Source: Actinomycetota bacterium
GTDB taxonomy: Bacteria; Actinomycetota; Actinomycetes; Propionibacteriales; Nocardioidaceae
DNA length: 64,000 nucleotides
Assembly: GCA_009701885.1 (NCBI GenBank)
Contig: WLJH01000005.1
Coordinates: 85,195-149,194, forward strand
Reading direction: 5' to 3'
The position numbers and the translations under genes were made by a program. Below are positions 42,948 through 50,941 of the stretch, piece by piece. Position 1 is the first letter of the stretch; each line of letters begins with the position of its first letter. Below the pieces are notes generated by a model, which ran no database searches, was not told the DNA's origin, and worked only from the letters and a program-made list of their open reading frames with translations.

Positions 42948-43808
42948 TCAGCGGCCGGCGCGCCGCTCGTACTCCGCGCGCGCCTCGAGGTCGACCTTCG
43001 ACAGCGACGTGTCGGCGCCCATGGCGTGGCTGACCGCGTCGCGGGCGCGGCGGGGCAGGGTGTTGGAGGAGTAGAAGATGCCCTTGGCGTAGGCCGGCAC
43101 CCAGGTCTCGAAGCGGGGGCGGCGGGCCACGGCCAGGATCGCGTCGGCGACCTCCTCGGGCTTGCACGGCCGCATGCCGCGGGTGGCCTGCACGCCGGCG
43201 CCGAGCTCGGTGGCCACGACGGTGGGCAGGACGACCGAGACGTCGACGCCGCCGGGGGCCAGCTCGGCCTGCATCGCCTCGGAGAAGCCGACCACGCCGA
43301 ACTTGCTCGCGGAGTAGACCGCGCCGCCGGCCATGCCGATCCGGCCGACCGCGGAGGCGACGTTGACGACGTGGCCGTGGCCGCGCTCGAGCATGGTGCG
43401 GGCGGCGAGCTGGGTACCGGTGATGACCGCCCGGAGGTTGACCTCGAGGATCTTGTCGATCGACTCCTCGCTCTGGTCGACCAGCGGGGACAGCGGCATG
43501 ATCCCGGCGTTGTTGACCAGCACCTCGACCGGGCCGAGCTCCTCGGCCCGGGCCAGGAACGTGGCGAACGAGGCGCGGTCGGCGACGTCGACGACGTACC
43601 CCTCGGCGCCACCGCCGACCTGGGCGGCGGCCTTGGCGGCGACGTCGTCGTCGAGGTCGCCGATGACCACGCGGGCCCCGGCGTCGGCGAAGCGGCCGGC
43701 GGTGGCCAGGCCGATGCCGCGACCGGCGCCGGTGATGGCGACGACCTTCCCGCGCAGGTCGCGGTCGGGGGTGCGGGCCAGACGGGGCCGGTGGGTGCTG
43801 CTGCTCAT
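42948..43808 (-). CDS. Short-chain dehydrogenase/reductase
   Basis: A 286-residue classical SDR. KVVAITGAGRGIGLATAGRF is the NAD(P) site, VLVNNAGIMPL the NNAG motif, VVNVASAVGRIG carries the catalytic Ser and VYSASKFGVVGF the Tyr/Lys. The C-terminal part (RRPRFETWVPAYAKGIFYSS) resembles SDRs that act with P450s on lipid or steroid-like substrates. ATG overlaps the P450 stop, so the two are one operon controlled by the TetR gene upstream. Confidence 0.93.
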   Translation of the reverse strand: MSSSTHRPRLARTPDRDLRGKVVAITGAGRGIGLATAGRFADAGARVVIGDLDDDVAAKAAAQVGGGAEGYVVDVADRASFATFLARAEELGPVEVLVNNAGIMPLSPLVDQSEESIDKILEVNLRAVITGTQLAARTMLERGHGHVVNVASAVGRIGMAGGAVYSASKFGVVGFSEAMQAELAPGGVDVSVVLPTVVATELGAGVQATRGMRPCKPEEVADAILAVARRPRFETWVPAYAKGIFYSSNTLPRRARDAVSHAMGADTSLSKVDLEARAEYERRAGR

Positions 43809-45166
43809 CGCTGGTCTCCGAGGGGGTAGAGGTCGACGGGCTGTCCGTCGACCGGGAAGGGGAGGGAGTGGTTGTCGAGGGGGGCGGTGTAGTCGGGGTC
43901 CACCCGCCACTCGAAGCGGCGCAGCAGGTGGTGCATGACGGACTTGACCTCGGCGCCGGCGAAGAACATGCCCAGGCACTTGTGCACGCCGCCACCGAAG
44001 GGGTCCCAGGCGTGGCGGTGCCGCTTGTCCTCGCGGCGCTCGGGCCCGAAGCGCTCCGGGTCGAAGCGGTGCGGGTCGTCCCACAGCTCGGGCTGCAGGT
44101 GGGTGAACTGCGGGGAGACCATGAGGAAGGTCCCCTCGGGGATCCGGTGGCCGAGGACGACGGTCTCCCGCACGGCCTTGCGCACCACGACCGGCACCGG
44201 TGCCCGCAGCCGCAGGCACTCGCGCATCACCAGGTCCAGCGAGGTGAGGGTGTCCAGCTCGGCCAGGGTCGGCTGCTCGCCGAGGGCCTGCGACTCCGCC
44301 CGGCAGCGCTGCTGCCAGTCGGGGTGCTTGCCGAGCAGCTCCAGCATCGTGGAGAGCGTGATGGTCGAGGTGTCGTGCGCGGCCATCATGAGGAAGACCA
44401 TGTGGTCGACCACCTGGTCGTCGGTGAGGCCCTCGCCCTCCTCGCTGCGCACGTGGCACAGCTGGCTGAGCAGGTCCGGGGTCTCGGTCGCACGCCGCTC
44501 GGGCAGGTAGGAGCGCAGGAACTCCTCCAGCAGCCGGCGGCCACGGTGGCCCCGCCACCAGCGCCCCGGCGGGACCGGCAGCCGCACCACGGAGGTCGCG
44601 GCCTGCACGCAGTCGACGAAGGCGCGGTTCACCCGGTCCATCTCCGCCGGCGAGGTGTGCTCGGCCCCGCCCATGAAGAGGTCGGCGGCGATGTCGAGGG
44701 TCAGCGCCTTGAGCGCGGGGTAGGCGCGGAAGTCACGGGCGGGCTCCCAGGAGGCGACCCCGCGGGCGACGGCCGGGTGGACGCGCGAGGTGTAGCCCTC
44801 GAGCCGGTCGCGGGTGAAGGCCTGCTGGAGGATCCGCCGGTGCAGGTGGTGCTCGTCGAAGTCGAGCAGCATCAGCCCGCCGTGGAAGAACGGGCCGACC
44901 AGGTAGGACCACGCAGGCTGGTTGGCGAAGGTCTTGTCCCGGTTGGCGAAGACGGCCTCGAGCGCGTCGGCGCCCAGCAGCATCGCCCACCGGTGCCGGC
45001 CGGCGACCCGGAGCGGCGAGACGGCGCCGTACGTCGTCCACTGGCGCTCGAAGAGGGCCTGCGGGTCCCGGGCGTAGTCGAGGAGCTGTCCCAGGACGGG
45101 CAGCCCGTGGGCCCCGCGCACCGGGCTCGGGATCTCGCGCACACGCTCGTCCGTGGTCTGGGTCAC
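43805..45166 (-). CDS. Cytochrome P450
   Basis: A 453-residue P450. I-helix MMAAHDTSTITLS, ExxR in RECLRLRAPVPVVVRKAV, and heme loop AWDPFGGGVHKCLGMFFAGA are intact. GAHGLPVLGQLLDYARDP at the N-terminus is the Pro-rich hinge; there is no membrane anchor. The group resembles the CYP51/CYP120-like fatty-acid or steroid enzymes more than the typical CYP107 type. GTG at 45166 lies six bases after a strong -10, so the mRNA is probably leaderless. The SDR overlaps its 3' end. Confidence 0.94.
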   Translation of the reverse strand: MTQTTDERVREIPSPVRGAHGLPVLGQLLDYARDPQALFERQWTTYGAVSPLRVAGRHRWAMLLGADALEAVFANRDKTFANQPAWSYLVGPFFHGGLMLLDFDEHHLHRRILQQAFTRDRLEGYTSRVHPAVARGVASWEPARDFRAYPALKALTLDIAADLFMGGAEHTSPAEMDRVNRAFVDCVQAATSVVRLPVPPGRWWRGHRGRRLLEEFLRSYLPERRATETPDLLSQLCHVRSEEGEGLTDDQVVDHMVFLMMAAHDTSTITLSTMLELLGKHPDWQQRCRAESQALGEQPTLAELDTLTSLDLVMRECLRLRAPVPVVVRKAVRETVVLGHRIPEGTFLMVSPQFTHLQPELWDDPHRFDPERFGPERREDKRHRHAWDPFGGGVHKCLGMFFAGAEVKSVMHHLLRRFEWRVDPDYTAPLDNHSLPFPVDGQPVDLYPLGDQR

Positions 45167-45172
45167 GCCGTG

Positions 45173-45199
45173 ATCGTATTCTGACAGGACGCCCTGTCA
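45173..45199 (-). promoter_or_regulatory. P450-SDR promoter with TetR-type operator
   Basis: On the minus strand TTGACA, a 16-base spacer and TACGAT form a near-consensus sigma-70 promoter, ending six bases before the P450 GTG. The -35 and spacer contain TGACAGG-4-CCTGTCA, a perfect inverted repeat (45182-45199). A repressor bound here would cover the -35. The TetR gene starts about 100 bases away in the opposite direction. Confidence 0.8.
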
Positions 45200-45300
45200 A
45201 GAGGCTCCGGGTGACCGGTCCGGACCGGCGCGCAGTCCCCCTGGGAGGGGACGGGCGTGCCGGGTGCCCGGCGCCGGGACGCCATGGCAGCCTGGGGCCC

Positions 45301-45918
45301 GTGGCAGTGAAGAAGGGCGTCTACCGGGGTCTCACGGCGCAGGAGCGCGCCGCCGAGCGGCGCGCGCGGCTGCTCGAGGCAACGCTCGAGGTGTGGGGAC
45401 GCGAGGGCGGCCCGCCGGTCACCATGACTCGCATCTGCCAGCAGGCCCAGCTCACCGAGCGCTACTTCTACGAGCAGTTCGCCAACCTCGAGGAGGCCCT
45501 CGAGGAGGTGCTCAAGTCGATCTACGACGAGATCGTCGAGGTCACCGCCGCCGCCCTGGAGCAGACCAGCGGCGACCCCGCCGACCGCGCCCGGATCGGC
45601 ATCGCGGCCTTCCTCGACGTCTTCGTGAAGGACCCGCGCAAGGGACGGGTCGCGATGATCCTCGCTCCCGGCCGCGCCGAGCTGCGCGAGCGGCGCCAGG
45701 AGATGCTGCGCTCGCTCAGCTCGTTCGCCGCGATGGAGGCCGGCGAGCTGTACGGCGAGGAGGCCGAGCCCGGCTCGCGCGGCGAGCTGGCCGGCATCCT
45801 GTTCGTGGGCGGACTCTCCGAGCTGGTCGCCGGCTGGATCGAGGGCACGCTCGACACCGAGCCCGCCGAGCTCGTCGACGCCGCCACGCGAGCGTTCACC
45901 CGGCTCGCCCACCGCTGA
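45301..45918 (+). CDS. TetR-family transcriptional regulator
   Basis: A 205-residue repressor. The N-terminal helix-turn-helix is MTRICQQAQLTERYFYEQFA (about residues 43-62), preceded by ERRARLLEATLEVWG. The ligand domain is helical with FLDVFVKDPRKGRVAMILAP. GTG at 45301 is the first start with family-like spacing. It is divergent from the P450-SDR operon and likely binds the palindrome at 45182-45199, releasing on binding a lipophilic ligand. The target is inferred from position. Confidence 0.9.
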   Translation: MAVKKGVYRGLTAQERAAERRARLLEATLEVWGREGGPPVTMTRICQQAQLTERYFYEQFANLEEALEEVLKSIYDEIVEVTAAALEQTSGDPADRARIGIAAFLDVFVKDPRKGRVAMILAPGRAELRERRQEMLRSLSSFAAMEAGELYGEEAEPGSRGELAGILFVGGLSELVAGWIEGTLDTEPAELVDAATRAFTRLAHR

Positions 45919-46077
45919 CCCGAGCGGTCCTCGCCATGATGGGCGGCGCGTCCCCGGGACCGGTTGCGCGGATCCGCTGACCGGCCGGCGGTGGCCGTGC
46001 CACCCTCGACAGGTCCTCGACGTCGCTGCTCGACACCCGCGGCGTCCCGCCAGGCCCTGCGTCCCGGAGGTCGCGCT

Positions 46078-47064
46078 GTGCTCCCCACCCTGCTCGTGCA
46101 CCGGGGCCTGACCCCGTTCGCCCTGCTGGCGGCCCTCGTCGCGGGATCGGTGCTCGTCCCCACCGCCGGCCAGGCCGACCCGGCGGCCCCCTCCGACCGG
46201 CCCGCGCCCGTGGCCTCCGGCACCTCGCCGCGCACCGCCGGGCCAGGTCTGCGGGGCTGGCCCGAGGACGAGGTGGAACCGGGGAGCGACGGGGTGCTCG
46301 GCTTCACCCTGCGGCTCACCGGGAGCCGTGCGACCCGGGCCGACCGCCTCGTGCTCCTCCAGACCGCGACGGACCGCGGGTGGGTGGACCTGGACAGTGA
46401 CCGGACCGACCGCCGCGGCCGCGTGGTGCTGTCGTGGGCCGACGCCACCGTGGGAGCCGAGCTGCGCGCCGTCGTACGTCGGGCGCCCGGTCGGCCCGGG
46501 CTGGTGACGCCCCCGGTGCGGGTGGCGGGCGACGCGACGCCGACCGCGAGTCCGACGCCGACCGCCAGCCCGACGCCCACGGTGAGCCCGTCGCCGACCG
46601 CGAGTCCGACGCCCACGGCGAGCCCGACGCCGACGACCCCCGGCGACGACCTAGCTGCGGTGCTCTCCCTGGTCAACGAGGTCCGCGCGCAGGGACGGAC
46701 CTGTGGCGACACCTACTACCCCCCGACGGGCCCGCTCGCCCACGACGCGCGGCTGGCAGCCGCCGCCCAGGGCCACGCTCGCGACATGGCGACGCAGGAC
46801 TACTTCGCCCACGACTCGCTCGACGGCCGGTCCGCCGCGGACCGCATGACGGCCGCGGGCTACACCGGATGGCGCACTGTCGGCGAGAACATCGCCGCCG
46901 GCTACTCCTCGGCCGAAGCCGTGATGGAGGGCTGGCTGCGCAGCCCCGGACACTGCCGGAACATCATGAACCCCGCCTTCGAGGACCTCGGCGTGGGCCG
47001 GGCGAGCGACGAGGACAGCCGCTACGGCACCTACTGGGTGCAGAACTTCGGCGCGCTGTTCTAG
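46078..47064 (+). CDS. Secreted CAP-domain (SCP/PR-1-like) protein
   Basis: A 328-residue exported protein. GTG at 46078 with GGAGG seven bases upstream gives a signal peptide (LTPFALLAALVAGSVLVPTA, cleavage near GQA). A strand-rich domain (about 60-150) is followed by a Thr-Pro/Ser-Pro linker of about 35 residues and a C-terminal CAP domain: LVNEVRAQGRTCGDTYYPPT, ARDMATQDYFAHDSLDGRS, TVGENIAAGYSS and SPGHCRNIMNPAFEDLGVG, YGTYWVQNFGA. CAP proteins are extracellular, with roles in lipid binding or proteolysis; the bacterial ones are largely undefined. Confidence 0.92.
   Translation: MLPTLLVHRGLTPFALLAALVAGSVLVPTAGQADPAAPSDRPAPVASGTSPRTAGPGLRGWPEDEVEPGSDGVLGFTLRLTGSRATRADRLVLLQTATDRGWVDLDSDRTDRRGRVVLSWADATVGAELRAVVRRAPGRPGLVTPPVRVAGDATPTASPTPTASPTPTVSPSPTASPTPTASPTPTTPGDDLAAVLSLVNEVRAQGRTCGDTYYPPTGPLAHDARLAAAAQGHARDMATQDYFAHDSLDGRSAADRMTAAGYTGWRTVGENIAAGYSSAEAVMEGWLRSPGHCRNIMNPAFEDLGVGRASDEDSRYGTYWVQNFGALF
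46536..46641 (+). repeat. Coding minisatellite for a Thr-Pro/Ser-Pro linker
   Basis: About six imperfect copies of an 18-base unit (ACGCCGACCGCGAGTCCG and variants) encode TPTASP repeats between the two domains of the CAP protein. Expansion or loss of units would change linker length without frameshift. Confidence 0.8.
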
Positions 47065-47099
47065 CCTGCTCCGCCCACCCGTCGCGGGTTCCTCGCCTG

Positions 47100-47110
47100 G
47101 ACACTGTGTC
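47100..47110. promoter_or_regulatory. GACACTGTGTC palindrome, shared with the acyl-CoA dehydrogenase promoter
   Basis: GACAC-T-GTGTC followed by GCAG, 42 bases before a GTG-CCG start. The same palindrome (GACAC-C-GTGTC-GCAG) lies 44 bases before the equivalent codons at 49391-49401. Both look like sites for the same dimeric regulator. Confidence 0.55.
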
Positions 47111-47141
47111 GCAGCCTCTCTGGTGATGCGATGACGCCACC

Positions 47142-47402
47142 GTGCCGACGTTCGGCTCCTCCCTTGACCCCGTCGAGCGGCATCAGTGGCTGCACGCGGC
47201 CGAGCTGATCCACGCCGCCTCCCGGGCCTTCGCCGGCTCGCCCACCGCTGAGGCGCTGACGCGCCGACCGTCAACCTTTACCCTCGAGCTGATCGATGGG
47301 AAGCGTCTCGCGAGGTTCATGCTGCTGTACAGCGTCGGCGTTCAGCCGCAGAGCAGCGTGACCCTCTACGAGGTGGACGAGGACTACTTCGAAGGTCACT
47401 GA
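47142..47402 (+). CDS. Hypothetical protein with acyl-CoA-dehydrogenase-like N-terminus
   Basis: An 86-residue product. Its first ~20 residues, VPTFGSSLDPVERHQWLHAA, match VPSFGPSPDHVELQQWLHTF near the start of the acyl-CoA dehydrogenase 2.3 kb downstream, and the DNA upstream is similar too. The remaining 65 residues (TFTLELIDGKRLARFMLLYS, VTLYEVDEDYFEGH) are unrelated to that enzyme. An upstream ATG aligned with the enzyme's true start is out of frame. It may be a chimeric gene or a remnant. Confidence 0.45.
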   Translation: MPTFGSSLDPVERHQWLHAAELIHAASRAFAGSPTAEALTRRPSTFTLELIDGKRLARFMLLYSVGVQPQSSVTLYEVDEDYFEGH

Positions 47403-47509
47403 TGCGCCCCGGGTTCAGACGCCGACTGATACTGAGAAAGTCTCGGAAACGTCTGTGGATGGCGGGTTCTGAGGGCCGAAACTGTCGGTGCTCGCTGCTG
47501 TACTGAGGT

Positions 47510-48703
47510 ATGTCGGATCTCGGACAGCACCCTCTCGACCGGGTGGTCGAAGCGCTGTCCGTTGCCCTCGACCAGGGTCACGACATCTCTCTCATCGGGC
47601 TCGATCAGGCCGCCACTGCGGCCGCGATCCGCCGACTCGGGGCGATGTCCGCCCGGTTGGCCGAGCTGACCGCCACCGTCCTGCGCCACGGCGCGGACGT
47701 GCAGGTGCAGGACACCCGCTGCGCGACCTCCATGACCGCGTGGTTGGCCGCGGAGACCCGGACGTCGCACACCCACGCCCACCGCGGCGTGAAGCTGGCC
47801 GAGGAGCTGGGGCGCTGGCACCGCGTGGCGGAGGTGCTCTCCACAGGCGCGGCCAACGTCGAGCAGGCCGCCGTCCTCATCCACGCTCTCGACGCCCTGC
47901 CCGACGACCTCGACCCGGCTCTCGTCGAGAAGTGTGAGCTGCACCTGGTGGGGCTGGTCGGTGACTTCGGACCCAAGCAGCTGCGAGTCCTCGGCCGGCA
48001 CGTCCTCGCCGTGGTGTCACCCGAGATCGGCGAGGCCCACGACGCGAAGCTGCTGGCGGACGAGGAGCGTCGGGCAGGCGAGAAGGCGCGGCTGTCCATG
48101 GGGCGCGACGGTCACGGATCGGTGCACGGCCGCTTCACCATTCCGGAGCTGCACGCCGCGATGCTGGAGAAGGCGTTGCTGGCCCTCACCTACAACGATC
48201 ACGACCCTGCGCAGCGGGCCAAGCCGAGCCCGCAGCGGCAGGGCGAGGCGTTCTGCGAGCTCCTCGAGCGCGTGCGCGACCGAGACGTCCCGACGGTGGG
48301 CGGCACCGGTGCGACGGTCGTCGTCACGATGACCCTCGACTCGCTCCTCGGTGGACTCACCGAGGCGGTCCTCGACAACGGCGACCGCATCAGCGCCGCC
48401 ACAGCCCGACGTCTGGCCTGCGAGTCCGGCATCGTCCCCGTCGTCCTCGGTGGCAGGAGCGAGGTGCTCGACCTGGGCCGCCGTCGCCGATACCACTCCA
48501 AGGCCCAACGCATCGCCATCGCCACCCGCGACCACCACTGCACCGCCGAGGGGTGTGACGCCGCCGCCGCCCGCTGCCACGTCCACCACGACAATCCGTG
48601 GGCCCTGGGTGGCCACACCACCGTGCGCGAAGGCCGGCTGCTCTGCCCGAAGCACCACCGCGCCGTGCACGACCCTGCGCGCAGCCTGCGACTCCGGACG
48701 TGA
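47510..48703 (+). CDS. DUF222 and HNH endonuclease domain protein
   Basis: A 397-residue protein of the actinobacterial DUF222-HNH (13E12-type repeat) family. The long N-terminal DUF222 region contains RCATSMTAWLAAETRTSHTH and GAANVEQAAVLIHALDALPD. The C-terminal HNH site is DHHCTAEGCDAAAARCHVHH, NPWALGGHT and LLCPKHHRAVHD. Family members are multi-copy and behave like mobile or selfish genes, though their targets are undefined. No terminal repeat is seen around this copy. Confidence 0.92.
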   Translation: MSDLGQHPLDRVVEALSVALDQGHDISLIGLDQAATAAAIRRLGAMSARLAELTATVLRHGADVQVQDTRCATSMTAWLAAETRTSHTHAHRGVKLAEELGRWHRVAEVLSTGAANVEQAAVLIHALDALPDDLDPALVEKCELHLVGLVGDFGPKQLRVLGRHVLAVVSPEIGEAHDAKLLADEERRAGEKARLSMGRDGHGSVHGRFTIPELHAAMLEKALLALTYNDHDPAQRAKPSPQRQGEAFCELLERVRDRDVPTVGGTGATVVVTMTLDSLLGGLTEAVLDNGDRISAATARRLACESGIVPVVLGGRSEVLDLGRRRRYHSKAQRIAIATRDHHCTAEGCDAAAARCHVHHDNPWALGGHTTVREGRLLCPKHHRAVHDPARSLRLRT

Positions 48704-48768
48704 GGCAGTCCTCGAACAGAAGAGACAACCCTCTCCAGCGGGCGCCGGACTCGACGCCCCGCGGACCA

Positions 48769-48870
48769 GCCCCCGAGATCATCGCCCGCGAGATCGTCGA
48801 GGACCTGACGGCCGCGCTGGCCGAGTTCGAAGCCGTGGCCGCGGCGCTCGAAGCCTCGTCGTCGGCGTCC
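48769..48870 (+). pseudogene. Possible remnant of an HsdM C-terminus
   Basis: In one frame the spacer between the HNH gene and the next gene reads APEIIAREIVEDLTAALAEF followed by EAVAAALE. This resembles the last helix of type I methyltransferase subunits (E-x-I-x-x-L-x-x-A-L-x-x-F-x-x-x-A). No methyltransferase motif remains nearby. It may be chance or a gene scar. Confidence 0.25.
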
Positions 48871-48987
48871 GCCGAGGCTGATCAGTTTCCGCTGTCCTGC
48901 TGCTCGGGACCGCGTCCCCAGGGCCCCCGGCGGCGGTACGTTGCGCAGCGCCGCCGCCGCGCGGCGATCCCCCGACAGGAGAGCCCC

Positions 48988-49302
48988 ATGACCAGCCGCC
49001 CCTTCACCCGCCAGTCCACCGTCGCCGAGCTCGCCACCACGGCCCCCGGCCGGGCGTTCAAGGCGATGATCCTGCGCCAGCTCCCGCCGACGCAGACCGA
49101 GAAGGAGCGCCGGGAGCTGGAGGAGATGACCCTCAACTTCCCGCTCGAGACGCTGGTCGAGCTCTCCGAGGGCAAGCTCACCTGGGGCATCGCCGACTCC
49201 CTCGTCGACCTGGCCAACCGCCAGCCGCACCGCGTGGCTGGCCGTGCCGCCGGCGCCGGCGTGGGTGCGCTGAAGAAGGTGGCGGGCAAGGTCCGCCGCT
49301 GA
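48988..49302 (+). CDS. Hypothetical protein
   Basis: A 104-residue basic, helical protein (MTSRPFTRQSTVAELATTAP to LKKVAGKVRR). ATG at 48988 has CAGGAGAG seven bases upstream, the best ribosome-binding site in this stretch. The C-terminus is Gly/Ala and Lys/Arg-rich. No family recognised. Confidence 0.6.
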   Translation: MTSRPFTRQSTVAELATTAPGRAFKAMILRQLPPTQTEKERRELEEMTLNFPLETLVELSEGKLTWGIADSLVDLANRQPHRVAGRAAGAGVGALKKVAGKVRR

Positions 49303-49390
49303 ACCCGGACCTCGACGGTCGGAAGGCGGGACAGTCCGCACGCTGGCCGGTCCAGCCCGCCGGCGTCTCGTCGTGGGATTTCCTGCCGTT

Positions 49391-49401
49391 GACACCGTGT
49401 C
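49391..49401. promoter_or_regulatory. Operator-like palindrome upstream of acyl-CoA dehydrogenase
   Basis: GACAC-C-GTGTC sits inside TTGACACCGTGTCGCAG; TTGACA (49389-49394) could be the -35. It starts 29 bases before the GTG at 49420. A TetR or GntR dimer binding here would control the gene. The near-identical copy at 47100-47110 supports function. Confidence 0.55.
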
Positions 49402-49419
49402 GCAGTTACTCTCGGGTAC

Positions 49420-50646
49420 GTGACGGACGCACCCGTGCCGAGCTTCGGCCCCTCCCCCGACCACGTCGAGCTGCAGCAGTGGCTGCACACCTTTGCAGCG
49501 GATGTCATCCGACCCGCGGCCGCGGAGTGGGACGAGAAGGAGGAGTTCCCCTGGCCCGTGGTCGAGGAGGCCGCGAAGGTCGGGATCTACTCCCTCGACT
49601 TCTTCGCCACCCAGTCCTTCGACCCCACCGGTCTCGGCATCCCGATCTTCATGGAGGAGGTGTTCTGGGGTGACGCCGGCATCGGCCTCTCGATCGTCGG
49701 TACGGCGCTGGCCGCGGCCGGCCTGGCCAGCAACGGCACGCCCGAGCAGCTCGCGGAGTGGGCGCCGGAGATGTTCGGTACCCCGGGCGACCTGAAGATC
49801 GCGGCGTTCTGCTCCTCCGAGCCCGACGCCGGCTCGGACGTCGGCGCCATGCGCACCCGCGCGGTCTACGACGAGGCCACCGACGAGTGGGTCATCAACG
49901 GCACCAAGACCTGGGCGACCAACGGCGGTCTCGCCGACGTCCACGTCGTGACGGCGGTCGTCGACCCCGACCTGCGGACCCGCGGCCAGGCCTCCTTCAT
50001 CGTCCCGCCGGGCACGAAGGGGCTCTCCCAGGGACAGAAGTTCCACAAGCACGGCATCCGCGCCTCCCACACCGCCGAGGTGGTGCTCGACAACGTGCGC
50101 GTGCCCGGCCGCTGCCTGCTCGGCGGCAAGGACAAGCTCGACGCCCGGCTGGCCCGGGCCCGCGAGGGTGCCAGGAGCGGCGGCGGCAACGCCAGCATGG
50201 CGACCTTCGAGCGGACCCGTCCCGCCGTCGGCGCCCAGGCGGTGGGCATCGCCCGCGCGGCCTACGAGACCGCGCTGGACTACGCCAAGACTCGCGAGCA
50301 GTTCGGCAAGCCGATCATCGAGAACCAGGGCGTGGCCTTCCAGCTCGCCGACATGGCCACCCAGATCGACGCCGCGCGGCTGCTGGTGTGGCGCGCGTCG
50401 TGGAAGGCCGCCACCGGCGGCGCCTTCGACAAGGCCGAGGGGTCGATGTCGAAGCTGTTCGCCGGCGAGACCGCCATCAAGGTGACCGGCCAGGCGATGC
50501 AGATCCTGGGCGGCAACGGCTTCACGCGGGAGTACCCCGTCGAGCGCTGGGCCCGCGACGCCCGCATCTACACCATCTTCGAGGGCACCTCGGAGATCCA
50601 GCGGCTCGTCATCGCCCGGACGATCTCGGGCGCGCCGATCCGCTGA
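49420..50646 (+). CDS. Acyl-CoA dehydrogenase
   Basis: A FAD enzyme that introduces a trans-2 double bond into acyl-CoA in beta-oxidation. The 408-residue protein has FCSSEPDAGSDVGAMRTRAV (acyl-CoA/FAD site), VINGTKTWATNGGLADVHVV, KTREQFGKPIIENQGVAFQL, and MQILGGNGFTREYPVERWAR then YTIFEGTSEIQRLVIART, where Glu of the EGTSE loop is the usual catalytic base. GTG at 49420 gives TDAPVPSFGPSPDHV. A palindrome lies in the promoter and a strong hairpin follows the gene. Chain-length specificity cannot be read. Confidence 0.95.
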   Translation: MTDAPVPSFGPSPDHVELQQWLHTFAADVIRPAAAEWDEKEEFPWPVVEEAAKVGIYSLDFFATQSFDPTGLGIPIFMEEVFWGDAGIGLSIVGTALAAAGLASNGTPEQLAEWAPEMFGTPGDLKIAAFCSSEPDAGSDVGAMRTRAVYDEATDEWVINGTKTWATNGGLADVHVVTAVVDPDLRTRGQASFIVPPGTKGLSQGQKFHKHGIRASHTAEVVLDNVRVPGRCLLGGKDKLDARLARAREGARSGGGNASMATFERTRPAVGAQAVGIARAAYETALDYAKTREQFGKPIIENQGVAFQLADMATQIDAARLLVWRASWKAATGGAFDKAEGSMSKLFAGETAIKVTGQAMQILGGNGFTREYPVERWARDARIYTIFEGTSEIQRLVIARTISGAPIR

Positions 50647-50658
50647 GGTCGGAGCCGG

Positions 50659-50722
50659 GGGTACTCCGCATCACTTCTGATGCTTGCTGCGAGCTCGCCA
50701 TCAGAATTGATGCGGAGTACCC
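50659..50722. terminator. Terminator after acyl-CoA dehydrogenase
   Basis: GGGTACTCCGCATCA (50659-50673) and TGATGCGGAGTACCC (50708-50722) form a perfect 15-bp stem, with an inner TTCTGATG/CATCAGAA stem. It begins 13 bases after the stop codon. Confidence 0.8.
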
Positions 50723-50818
50723 GCCCGCCCGTCCCACAGGTCACACCAGCCACGACCCGGCCACGCCCGGACCTCCCGGGGTGAGCCGGGCCGGCCACGG
50801 CAGCGGGAGGGTCGGGTC

Positions 50819-50905
50819 ATGAAGATCCTGATCGGCCTGGCCATCATCATCGCGCTGGCCTACCTCGGCTACCGCATGTTCTTCGTCAACGCCCACAAGA
50901 AGTGA
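50819..50905 (+). CDS. 28-residue single-pass membrane microprotein
   Basis: MKILIGLAIIIALAYLGYRM and eight more residues ending NAHKK form one membrane helix with a positive C-terminus. GGGAGG lies eight bases before the ATG. The next gene starts 36 bases downstream with its own purine-rich site. Too short for family recognition, but start signal and composition are convincing. Confidence 0.6.
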   Translation: MKILIGLAIIIALAYLGYRMFFVNAHKK

Positions 50906-50941
50906 CCGCCTGAACGGACCCGCGAGAAGGGACGCGACGCG

